From Ramlibacter sp. (lineage in GTDB: Bacteria > Pseudomonadota > Gammaproteobacteria > Burkholderiales > Burkholderiaceae_C): 5,185 nucleotides of DNA. A program made the position numbers and the translations under genes. This document shows, in pieces, positions 1 through 5,185 of this stretch. The number at the start of each line of letters is the position of its first letter. Position 1 is the first letter of the stretch. Location of the stretch: assembly GCA_028292185.1 (NCBI GenBank), contig JAQGMT010000163.1, positions 1 to 5,185 of the forward strand, written 5' to 3'. The notes below the pieces were generated by a model. That model did not search any database. It was not told the origin of the DNA and saw only the letters and a program-made list of their open reading frames with translations.

Positions 1-632
1 CGGCGGCCGCCGGCAAGGACCCGGTGCAGTTCCGCCTGCAGTACCTCACCGACGAGCGCAGCCGCGCGGTGGTCGAGAGCGCGGCGAAGATGGCCGACTG
101 GAAAACGCGGCCGGCGTTCAGCGCGCCAGAATCGGGACCGGTCGCGCGCGGGCGCGGCTTTGCCTACATCCGCTACCAGAACGACATCACTTACGTGGCG
201 CTGGCTTGCGACGTGACGGTCGATCGCAACACCGGCAAGGTGCGGGTCGAGCGCGTTTTCTGCAGCCACGATTGCGGCCAGGTGATCAACCCCGACGGCG
301 TGATCAACCAGGTCGAGGGCGGCATTGTGCAGACCATCAGCCGCACGCTGATGGAAGAAGTGCGATTCGACGCCGGTCGCGTGACCAGCACCGACTGGGC
401 CAGTTATCCGATCATCACTTTCCCCGACGTGCCGCGCATCCAGGTGCAGTTGATCAACCACCCGGACGCGGCGCCTTGGGGCGCGGGCGAGATGGCCGCG
501 GCCGTCGTGCCGGCGGCCGTGGCCAACGCGATTTACGACGCCGTCGGCGTGCGGCTGCGTGGCCTGCCATTCCTGCCCGGGAAGGTGAAGGCAGGCTTGA
601 CCGCGCAAAGCGCATCGGCCCGCGCAACCTAG
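1..632 (+). CDS. Molybdopterin-binding subunit of a xanthine dehydrogenase/aldehyde oxidase-family enzyme (3' part only)
   Basis: The reading frame is already open at the window edge (first complete codon at 3) and ends with TAG at 630-632, so only about 210 C-terminal residues are visible. They look like the last molybdenum-cofactor-binding domain of the large subunit of molybdenum hydroxylases. Seen directly: a CGQVINPDGVINQVEGGIVQ stretch (263-322), typical of the cofactor-binding part of this family, and a WGAGE motif whose glutamate codon is at 489-491. In the family this Glu is the catalytic base that activates the Mo-bound water. The ending, RLRGLPFLPGKV, is also typical. Such enzymes hydroxylate aldehydes or N-heterocycles. 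The substrate cannot be read from this fragment; an isoquinoline 1-oxidoreductase/nicotinate dehydrogenase-like subgroup is my guess. The partner iron-sulfur subunit and the N-terminus lie outside the window. A 187-nt gap with hairpins separates it from ssuE, so it is probably a separate transcription unit. Confidence 0.9.
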   Translation, partial: AAAGKDPVQFRLQYLTDERSRAVVESAAKMADWKTRPAFSAPESGPVARGRGFAYIRYQNDITYVALACDVTVDRNTGKVRVERVFCSHDCGQVINPDGVINQVEGGIVQTISRTLMEEVRFDAGRVTSTDWASYPIITFPDVPRIQVQLINHPDAAPWGAGEMAAAVVPAAVANAIYDAVGVRLRGLPFLPGKVKAGLTAQSASARAT

Positions 633-643
633 GCCGGGGGCAG

Positions 644-690
644 GCCGCCAGCGGCGGCGAGCAAGGACGGCTCGCGCTCGATGCCGTCCT
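644..690 (+). terminator. Two GC-rich hairpins after the molybdopterin-subunit gene, possible transcription end
   Basis: The first hairpin starts 12 nt after the TAG: GCCGCC (644-649) pairs with GGCGGC (653-658) around a 3-nt AGC loop. The second is a perfect 8-bp stem, AGGACGGC (664-671) with GCCGTCCT (683-690), around an 11-nt loop. Neither is followed directly by a T-run; only a TTT at 701-703 lies downstream. They are therefore poor matches to a classical intrinsic terminator, but their place just after a stop codon and before an AT-rich promoter-like island suggests a transcript end or a 3'-end-stabilising structure. Confidence 0.35.
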
Positions 691-700
691 GCTCGGATGA

Positions 701-798
701 TTTGGAAATATGGAACCTACAACATATTGGTTCCTGTTTGATCGGCGGGCTCACAGAATGCGTTCATCGCTTTCGCACCGCCGTCACCACAGGTTCCA
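701..798 (+). promoter_or_regulatory. Candidate ssu promoter/operator region with three GGTTCC-type half-sites
   Basis: This is the only clearly AT-rich island in the window (about 701-740), inside the 187-nt gap upstream of ssuE. It holds an interrupted dyad, GGAACC (712-717), 11 nt, GGTTCC (729-734), and a third half-site at 792-797. The 8-mers TGGAACCT (711-718) and AGGTTCCA (791-798) are perfect reverse complements. Known background: ssu operons are switched on under sulfate limitation by LysR-type regulators (Cbl/CysB in E. coli, SsuR in Burkholderia), which bind upstream of ssuE or ssuA. I infer an operator from position and symmetry only; no regulator can be assigned. I could not pick a convincing -35/-10 pair and saw no sigma-54 (GG-N10-GC) element at the dyad. 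Confidence 0.4.
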
Positions 799-819
799 AA
801 ATGTCTCCAGGTCTTTTCC

Positions 820-1404
820 ATGTCCGTACTGCTCATCGCGGGTAGCCCGTCCGAGCGCTCGCGCTCGGCAGCGCTGCTCGACTTGGTGGGCGAGCGTCTC
901 GCTTCGCGCGGCGCCACCGTCGAACGCCTGCACATCCGCGACCTGTCGCCGCAGGCGCTGTTGCTGGCCGACACCGCGCATCGCACCATCGCCGCCGCCA
1001 TCGCCCAGGTGGCGCGGGCCCGTGCCATCGTCATCGCCACGCCGGTCTACAAGGCGGCTTATAGCGGCGTGCTGAAGGTCTTTCTGGATCTGCTGCCCCA
1101 GTCCGCGTTCAAGGACAAGGCGCTGCTGCCGATCGCCACCGCCGGCAGCCCGAATCACATGCTCGCGCTGGACTACGCGCTGCGGCCGGTGCTGCAGTCT
1201 TTGATGGCCAGGCACGTGCTGCCCGGCGTTTACGCCACCGACGCGCAGGTGACGGTGGCGCCCGAGGGCGCGCACCACCTTGCCGAAGACATCGCCGGGC
1301 GACTGGATGAAGCGGTCGCGGCGCTGCTCGCCGACGGTCTGCGAATGCCGTCCACGCAAGGCTTCGAGCCGATCGCGTTCTCCCGGGTGCGATGTAGCGT
1401 CTGA
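820..1404 (+). CDS. ssuE: NADPH-dependent FMN reductase SsuE (alkanesulfonate monooxygenase reductase component)
   Basis: Cytoplasmic flavoprotein of 194 residues (family usually about 190) that reduces FMN with NADPH and hands FMNH2 to SsuD. It has a flavodoxin-like fold: an N-terminal beta strand followed by the phosphate-binding loop GSPSERSRS (residues 8-16), then the family signature TPVYKAAYSGVLKVFLDLLP (74-93). The ALDYALRPVL segment (116-125) contains Tyr119, which aligns with the pi-helix Tyr118 of E. coli SsuE, the residue that separates SsuE from simple flavin-bound relatives. The ATG at 820 gives the expected MSVLLIAGSP start. Its ribosome-binding site is weak (AGG at 809-811), so modest translation is possible. 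It is the first gene of the ssu cluster, 100 nt ahead of the first ssuA. The C-terminal tail after about residue 165 is poorly conserved, as usual. Identification is firm. Confidence 0.95.
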   Translation: MSVLLIAGSPSERSRSAALLDLVGERLASRGATVERLHIRDLSPQALLLADTAHRTIAAAIAQVARARAIVIATPVYKAAYSGVLKVFLDLLPQSAFKDKALLPIATAGSPNHMLALDYALRPVLQSLMARHVLPGVYATDAQVTVAPEGAHHLAEDIAGRLDEAVAALLADGLRMPSTQGFEPIAFSRVRCSV

Positions 1405-1452
1405 CGCACCCGCCGCCCGCCTTTCACCTTTTAGCTTCGTCATCAACCACTG

Positions 1453-1484
1453 CCCGTCACGGGTGGGGCGGGACTCGCTCGCCC
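1453..1484 (+). other. Strong hairpin in the ssuE-ssuA gap
   Basis: GGGCGGG (1466-1472) can pair with CTCGCCC (1478-1484) over 7 bp, including one G-U pair, around a 5-nt loop. A smaller CCCG/CGGG hairpin (1453-1463, 3-nt loop) lies just before it. The main stem ends 9 nt before the AAAGGA ribosome-binding site of the first ssuA. AAAA, not a T-run, follows the stem, so it is not an intrinsic terminator on this strand. Inference: it may protect the 5' end of a processed ssuA-onward mRNA, letting the binding proteins be made in excess over SsuE. Confidence 0.35.
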
Positions 1485-1493
1485 AAAACCGAC

Positions 1494-1499
1494 AAAGGA
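1494..1499 (+). promoter_or_regulatory. Ribosome-binding site of the first ssuA
   Basis: AAAGGA lies 5 nt ahead of the ATG at 1505. This is a much better Shine-Dalgarno match than that of ssuE. It fixes the start at 1505 although the frame is open upstream to 1280; the upstream part overlaps ssuE and would ruin the signal peptide. Confidence 0.75.
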
Positions 1500-1504
1500 C
1501 ATTC

Positions 1505-2461
1505 ATGGCATCCGTTTTTTCATCCCTGCGCTGGCTGGCCGCGCTTCTCGTCGCCGGCGCGCAGCTGTTGCCCGCCGCGCATGCGCAGCCGGCGGGCGAA
1601 TTGCGCATCGGCTACCAGAAAGGCGCCAGCCTTCTCGTGCTGCAGAAGGCCCAGGGCAGCCTGGAAAAGAAACTCGCGCCGCAAGGCTTCGGCGTCAAGT
1701 GGGTCGAGTTCCCCGCCGGGCCTCAGCTGCTGGAAGGCCTGAACGTCGGCGCAGTGGACATCGGCTTCGTGGGCGAGGCGCCGCCGATCTTCGCGCAGGC
1801 CGCCGGCGCGAAGTTCTATTACATCGGCCACGACCCCGCAGCGCCCAAGGCCGAGGCGCTGGTGGTGCGCAAGGATTCGCCGATCAAGTCGGTGGCTGAT
1901 CTCAAGGGGCGCAAGATTGCGCTGAACAAGGGCAGCAACGTGCACTACCTGCTGGTGCGGCTGCTGGAGAAGCACGGACTCAAACTGGCCGACGTGACGC
2001 CGGTGTACCTCGCGCCGGCGGATGCCCGCGCCGCGTTCGAGAGCCGCAACGTCGATGCCTGGGTGATGTGGGATCCCTTCACCGCTGCCGCTGAAAAGCA
2101 GATCGGAGCCCGGGTGCTGGCGGATGCCACCGGCGTGGCCGACAACTATCAGTACTACCTGGCCGAGCGCCGCTTCGCGGAGCAGCACCCGCAGGTGATC
2201 CGCGCCGTGTTCGAAGACTCGGTGGAACGCGGCAAGTGGCTCAAGGCCCACCTGCACCAGGCGGCGGAACTGGTGGCGCCGCTGCAAGGCCTGCCGGTGG
2301 ATGTGACCGAACTGAGCTTGCGCCGCTACGAGTTCAACGTGCAGCCGCTCAGCGATGATGTGATTGCCAGCCAGCAGAAGATCGCGGACACGTTCTTCGA
2401 GCTCAAGCTGATTCCCAAGGCCGTCTCGGTGAAGGAAGCTTCGTGGAAGGCCGCCCAATGA
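1505..2461 (+). CDS. ssuA: Periplasmic aliphatic sulfonate-binding protein, SsuA family, first copy
   Basis: Substrate-binding component (318 residues) of the sulfonate ABC importer. A Sec-type signal peptide fills residues 1-27: basic RW, a hydrophobic run, then AHA as probable cleavage site. The mature protein begins near the family motif LRIGYQKGA (33-41) and continues with EFPAGPQLLE (68-77), the GEAPPIFAQAAG ligand-lobe motif (90-101), DSPIK (124-128), NKGSNVHYLLVR (141-152), YLAPADARAAFE (168-179) and VDAWVMWDPF (183-192). It is a paralogue of the next gene: about 89 of 160 residues agree over 61-220 (hand count), with much weaker agreement after 220. It departs more from the classical SsuA pattern than the second copy, for example with NYQYYLA (214-220) where that copy has NNSFYLA. 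Its range may therefore differ (other sulfonates, taurine-like or sulfate-ester ligands); this is inference. Its stop overlaps the next start as ATGA, indicating translational coupling. Confidence 0.9.
   Translation: MASVFSSLRWLAALLVAGAQLLPAAHAQPAGELRIGYQKGASLLVLQKAQGSLEKKLAPQGFGVKWVEFPAGPQLLEGLNVGAVDIGFVGEAPPIFAQAAGAKFYYIGHDPAAPKAEALVVRKDSPIKSVADLKGRKIALNKGSNVHYLLVRLLEKHGLKLADVTPVYLAPADARAAFESRNVDAWVMWDPFTAAAEKQIGARVLADATGVADNYQYYLAERRFAEQHPQVIRAVFEDSVERGKWLKAHLHQAAELVAPLQGLPVDVTELSLRRYEFNVQPLSDDVIASQQKIADTFFELKLIPKAVSVKEASWKAAQ
2445..2450 (+). promoter_or_regulatory. Ribosome-binding site of the second ssuA, inside the first
   Basis: GGAAGG lies within the last codons of the first ssuA, 7 nt ahead of the ATG at 2458. 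It argues against the in-frame GTG at 2443, which would include this Shine-Dalgarno element and add five residues before the twin-arginine segment. Confidence 0.7.
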
Positions 2462-3423
2462 ACCGCCGCGACCTGGGCAAGTTATTGGCTGCGACCGCTT
2501 CGCTCTGGGGCCTCGGCGCGCGAGCGCAGGCGGACAAGCCCTACGAGGCTTTGAAGCAGCTGCGAATCGGCTACCAGAAGTCGGCGGTCAATCTCGTTAT
2601 CGCCAAGCAATCACGGGCCTTGGAAAAGCGTTTTCCGCAAGCCAAGGTGCAGTGGATCGAATTTCCCGCGGGGCCGCAGCTGCTGGAAGCGCTGGCGGTC
2701 GGCGCCCTCGAATTCGGCCTGACCGGCGACTCGCCCCCGGTGTTCGCGCAAGCGGCCGGCAAGGACCTGTTCTACGTGGGCGCCGAGCCGCCCAAACCCG
2801 ACAGCTCCGCCATCGTGGTACCTGCGGACTCGCCGATCAAGACACTGGCGGCCCTGAAGGGAAAGAAGGTGGCATTGCAGAAAGGCTCGAGCGCTCACTA
2901 CCTGCTGGTCCGCGCGGTGGAGAAGGGCGGCCTGCAATGGAGCGATATCCAGCCGATCTACCTGGCACCGGCCGATGCGCGTGCCGCCTTCGAGCGCAAG
3001 GCCGTGGACGCGTGGGCGATCTGGGATCCGTTCTACGCCGCGATCGAACTGGCACTCAAGCCAGGCGTGCTGGTGACGGGCCGCGATCTTTCCAGCAACA
3101 ACTCGTTCTACCTGGCGTCGCGCTCCCTCGCGACGCAGCACGAACAAGCCGTGGCCGTGCTGTTCGACGAACTCACGAAGGCGGACCGGTTCGCGCAAGA
3201 AAGCCGGCCGGCCGCGATCAAGCTGATCTCGGACTTCAGTGGGCTGGACGCGGGAGTGGTGAACCTGTTCCTCAGCCGACGTCCGCGCTCGCCGGTGGGC
3301 TTGCTGACGCCGCAGACCGTCGCCGACCAGCAGCGCGTGGCCGACGCGTTCTACAAGCTCGCCCTCATTCCCAAGCCGGTGCGCGTAGCCGAAATTGTCT
3401 GGCGCCCGGGCGCAAACAAGTAA
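2458..3423 (+). CDS. ssuA: Periplasmic aliphatic sulfonate-binding protein, SsuA family, second copy with twin-arginine-like signal
   Basis: Second sulfonate-binding protein (321 residues), closer to classical SsuA than its upstream neighbour. It shows LRIGYQKSAVNLVIAK (35-50), WIEFPAGPQLLEAL (66-79), GDSPPVFAQAAG (90-101), YVGAEPPKP (106-114), KGSSAHYLLVR (142-152), YLAPADARAAFE (168-179), VDAWAIWDPF (183-192), SFYLASR (216-222) and LIPKPV (303-308). The N-terminus MNRRDLGKLL, then a hydrophobic stretch ending ARAQA, resembles a twin-arginine (Tat) signal, unlike the Sec-type signal of the first copy; cleavage after AQA (residue 25) is likely. The start at 2458 is supported by GGAAGG at 2445-2450 and the ATGA overlap with the previous stop. 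It lies directly ahead of ssuD, 9 nt apart, where single ssuA genes normally sit. By position and motifs it is the likely main partner of SsuC; that is inference. Confidence 0.93.
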   Translation: MNRRDLGKLLAATASLWGLGARAQADKPYEALKQLRIGYQKSAVNLVIAKQSRALEKRFPQAKVQWIEFPAGPQLLEALAVGALEFGLTGDSPPVFAQAAGKDLFYVGAEPPKPDSSAIVVPADSPIKTLAALKGKKVALQKGSSAHYLLVRAVEKGGLQWSDIQPIYLAPADARAAFERKAVDAWAIWDPFYAAIELALKPGVLVTGRDLSSNNSFYLASRSLATQHEQAVAVLFDELTKADRFAQESRPAAIKLISDFSGLDAGVVNLFLSRRPRSPVGLLTPQTVADQQRVADAFYKLALIPKPVRVAEIVWRPGANK

Positions 3424-3427
3424 GGAG
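3422..3427 (+). promoter_or_regulatory. Ribosome-binding site of ssuD overlapping the ssuA stop
   Basis: AAGGAG begins within the TAA stop of the second ssuA and lies 5 nt before the ATG at 3433, so ssuD translation probably depends on, or is helped by, ribosomes finishing ssuA. Confidence 0.75.
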
Positions 3428-3432
3428 CTCCC

Positions 3433-4620
3433 ATGCAAATCTTCTGGTTCATCCCCACCCACGGCGACAGCCGTTACCTCGGTACGAGCGAGGGCGCCCG
3501 GCAACTCGATCACGACTACCTCAAGCAGATCGCGCAGGCCGCCGACAACCTCGGTTACGAAGGGGTTCTGATCCCCACCGGCCGCTCGTGCGAAGACCCG
3601 TGGGTGGTCGCGTCGAGCTTGTTGCCGGTGACGCGCAAGCTCAAGTTCCTCGTCGCCGTGCGGCCCGGCCTGCATCAACCGAGCCTGGCCGCAAGGATGG
3701 CCGCGACCTTCGACCGGCTCTCGGGTGGACGGCTGCTGATCAACCTGGTGACGGGCGGCGACGAGTCCGAACTGGCGGGCGACGGCGTGTTTCTCGACCA
3801 TGCCTCGCGCTACGAGCAGTCGGCGGAGTTCATCCGGATCTGGCGCGAGGTGCTCACCCGCAGCCACCGCGGTGAGGCGCTGGATTACGAAGGCCGGCAC
3901 CTGAGCGTCAAGGGCGCCAAGCTGCTGTTTCCGCCGCTGCAGACGCCGCATCCGCCGGTGTGGTTCGGTGGCTCTTCGCCGGCGGCCCACGACCTCGCCG
4001 CGGAGCAGGTGGACACCTATCTCACCTGGGGCGAACCGCCGGCCGAAGTGGCCAAGAAGGTGGCGGACGTGCGCGAACGCGCCGCACGGCATGGCCGCGA
4101 GGTGAAGTTCGGCATCCGGCTGCACGTGGTCGTGCGCGAGACCGACGACGCGGCGTGGAAGGCGGCGGAAGAACTGATCAGCCGGCTCGATGATGACACC
4201 GTCATCCGCGCGCAAGCCGCATTCGCTCGCATGGACTCGGTGGGTCAGAGGCGCATGGCGGCCCTGCACGCGGGCGGCAGCAAGCGCACCCGCGCCGACC
4301 TGGAAATCAGTCCCAACCTGTGGGCCGGCGCCGGCCTGGTGCGTGGCGGCGCCGGCACGGCGCTGGTGGGCGATCCGAAGACGGTGGCGGCGCGCATCCA
4401 GGAATACGCCGCGCTCGGGCTGGACAACTTCATCTTCTCCGGCTACCCGCACCTGGAGGAGGCCTACCGTTTCGCCGAGCTGGTGTTTCCGCTGCTGCCG
4501 CGCAAGCTGCGCAGCACCTTGGTCGGGCGCATCGGCACCGGCCCGTTCGGCGAGGTGGTCGGCAACGCTTATGCGCCGCAGCGCGGCGACGTTGCCGCGC
4601 GCCAGGTCTCCCAGAGTTAA
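3433..4620 (+). CDS. ssuD: FMNH2-dependent alkanesulfonate monooxygenase SsuD
   Basis: Cytoplasmic enzyme of the bacterial-luciferase-like TIM-barrel superfamily (395 residues; E. coli SsuD about 380). With FMNH2 from SsuE and O2 it converts alkanesulfonates to aldehyde plus sulfite. Family signatures run the full length: FWFIPTHGDSRYLGT (4-18), VLIPTGRSCEDPW (45-57), AGDGVFLDHASRYE (115-128), KLLFPPLQ (163-170), WFGGSS (177-182), YLTWGEPP (196-203), FGIRLHVVVRET (226-237), ISPNLWAGAGLVRGGAGTALVG (292-313) and SGYPHLEEAY (336-345). Residues matching those studied in E. coli are present: His10 (His11), Cys53 (Cys54), Arg229 and His231 (Arg226, His228), Arg304 (Arg297) and Tyr338 (Tyr331). Two insertions of about four residues, near 144-149 and 281-287, explain the shifts; this alignment is from memory. 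The C-terminus ends QVSQS, close to the E. coli ending. The enzyme looks intact and active. Confidence 0.97.
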   Translation: MQIFWFIPTHGDSRYLGTSEGARQLDHDYLKQIAQAADNLGYEGVLIPTGRSCEDPWVVASSLLPVTRKLKFLVAVRPGLHQPSLAARMAATFDRLSGGRLLINLVTGGDESELAGDGVFLDHASRYEQSAEFIRIWREVLTRSHRGEALDYEGRHLSVKGAKLLFPPLQTPHPPVWFGGSSPAAHDLAAEQVDTYLTWGEPPAEVAKKVADVRERAARHGREVKFGIRLHVVVRETDDAAWKAAEELISRLDDDTVIRAQAAFARMDSVGQRRMAALHAGGSKRTRADLEISPNLWAGAGLVRGGAGTALVGDPKTVAARIQEYAALGLDNFIFSGYPHLEEAYRFAELVFPLLPRKLRSTLVGRIGTGPFGEVVGNAYAPQRGDVAARQVSQS

Positions 4621-4623
4621 GGA
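4619..4623 (+). promoter_or_regulatory. Ribosome-binding site of ssuC overlapping the ssuD stop
   Basis: AAGGA starts in the TAA stop of ssuD and is 5 nt ahead of the ATG at 4629, the same arrangement as at the ssuA-ssuD junction. It supports the long N-terminus of SsuC over the internal ATG at 4668, before which I see no comparable site. Confidence 0.65.
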
Positions 4624-4628
4624 CTGCC

Positions 4629-5185
4629 ATGAGCCAGCTTCCACCCGTCCCGGAATTGCAGACGTGGATGGGCCCCATCGATGCGCCGTGGGGCGTTGAT
4701 CCCCGCGCAACTCACGCGCGTTCCTGGGGCGCACGCGGGAACGCCTTGCGCGCGTTGCTGCCGGTTCTGCGGGCCATCGGGCGGCGCTTGCTGCCCTGGT
4801 TGCTGCCGGTGCTGCTGGTCACGCTGTGGCAAGCCGCTTCGTCGCTCGGTTGGCTGTCAACACGCGTGCTGCCGGCGCCGCTGGAGGTCATCCGCGCGGG
4901 CACCGCGCTCGCGGTGTCCGGCGAACTCTGGACGCACGTGAGGGTGAGTGCCGGCCGGGCATTGCTCGGACTGGCCGTGGGCGGCGGCCTCGGTTTGCTG
5001 CTGGGGCTGTTGACCGGCTCCGTTCGCCTGGCCGAAACGCTGCTCGATTCCACCTTCCAGATGCTGCGCAACATCCCGGCACTCGCGCTGATCCCGCTGG
5101 TGATCCTCTGGTTCGGCATCGACGAAATGGCCAAGCTGTTCCTGATCTCGGTGTCGGTGTTCTTTCCGATCTACCTCAACACCTT
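4629..5185 (+). CDS. ssuC: Sulfonate ABC transporter permease SsuC (5' part, with N-terminal extension)
   Basis: Inner-membrane permease through which SsuA-delivered sulfonates pass, powered by SsuB. The frame starts at ATG 4629 and stays open to the window edge (185 codons). The conserved part matches SsuC closely: LPWLLPVLLVTLWQAASSLGW (55-75), STRVLPAP (77-84), SGELWTHVRVSAGRALLGLAVGG (97-119), FQMLRNIPALALIPLVILWFGIDE (143-166) and FFPIYLNT (178-185). Membrane segments appear near 55-72, 107-129, 149-164 and 169-184. The cytoplasmic EAA loop that contacts the ATPase lies beyond the window. Odd feature: about 42 residues precede the point where E. coli SsuC begins (recalled alignment), a Pro/Trp-rich stretch then basic RGNALRALLPVLRAIGRR. 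It starts 8 nt after ssuD and belongs to the same operon. Confidence 0.93.
   Translation, partial: MSQLPPVPELQTWMGPIDAPWGVDPRATHARSWGARGNALRALLPVLRAIGRRLLPWLLPVLLVTLWQAASSLGWLSTRVLPAPLEVIRAGTALAVSGELWTHVRVSAGRALLGLAVGGGLGLLLGLLTGSVRLAETLLDSTFQMLRNIPALALIPLVILWFGIDEMAKLFLISVSVFFPIYLNT

Noticed and set aside
206..700. A 164-codon plus-strand frame overlapping the molybdopterin-subunit gene.
   Set aside because: Arg/Gly-rich shadow in a different frame from the conserved protein, without motifs.
801..845. A 14-codon upstream open frame (ATG at 801, TAG at 843-845) overlapping the ssuE start in another frame, possibly a regulatory leader peptide.
   Set aside because: I see no ribosome-binding site before it and no run of regulatory codons such as Cys or Met; an ATG this close by chance is likely.
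1466..1484. The hairpin before the first ssuA as an intrinsic terminator.
   Set aside because: No T-run follows the stem on the plus strand, and a terminator here would cut off the rest of the operon.
784..2458. Minus-strand open frames of 274 and 312 codons opposite ssuE and the first ssuA.
   Set aside because: Low-complexity composition, no family motifs, and complete overlap with clearly identified genes.
2611..4734. A 707-codon open frame on the minus strand opposite the second ssuA, ssuD and the start of ssuC.
   Set aside because: It is rich in Arg, Ala, Gly and His with no recognisable domain, and mirrors three well-conserved plus-strand genes. Long antisense frames are expected in GC-rich DNA with strong third-position bias.
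1..5185. Insertion sequences, CRISPR arrays, tRNA or rRNA genes, and attachment sites.
   Set aside because: No transposase-like frame, terminal repeats, regularly spaced direct repeats or RNA-gene motifs were seen; genes fill nearly all of the window.

Overview
This GC-rich window (about two thirds G+C by eye, with a strong G/C third-position preference) carries the 3' end of a molybdenum-hydroxylase gene followed by the first five genes of an alkanesulfonate utilisation (ssu) operon, all on the plus strand. The protein sequences and codon use fit a betaproteobacterium of the order Burkholderiales (a Comamonadaceae-like genome). That placement is inferred from general resemblance; no search was run.

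Layout. Positions 1-632 are the C-terminal part of a xanthine dehydrogenase/aldehyde oxidase-family molybdopterin-binding subunit, with its catalytic glutamate present. Positions 633-819 are non-coding: two GC-rich hairpins just after the stop codon (possible transcription end), then an AT-rich island with three GGTTCC/GGAACC half-sites, the best candidate for the ssu promoter/operator. Next come ssuE (820-1404, NADPH-dependent FMN reductase), a 100-nt gap with a strong hairpin, two adjacent ssuA-type periplasmic sulfonate-binding proteins (1505-2461 and 2458-3423, overlapping by ATGA), ssuD (3433-4620, FMNH2-dependent alkanesulfonate monooxygenase) and the start of ssuC (4629 to the window end, ABC permease). 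The ATPase gene ssuB would be expected just downstream.

How the genes work together. SsuA proteins capture sulfonates in the periplasm and pass them to the SsuC/SsuB transporter. SsuE makes FMNH2 from NADPH, and SsuD uses it with O2 to split the C-S bond, giving an aldehyde and sulfite for cysteine synthesis. Gene order is that of the classical ssuEADCB operon, except that ssuA is duplicated in tandem. The two copies agree at about 89 of 160 residues in their central region (hand count) but diverge in the C-terminal third, and they carry different signal peptides: Sec-type in the first, twin-arginine-like in the second.

No clearly new system is visible. The most interesting points are the tandem, differently exported SsuA pair, the N-terminal extension of SsuC, the repeated GGTTCC half-sites upstream of ssuE, and the neighbouring molybdenum hydroxylase.
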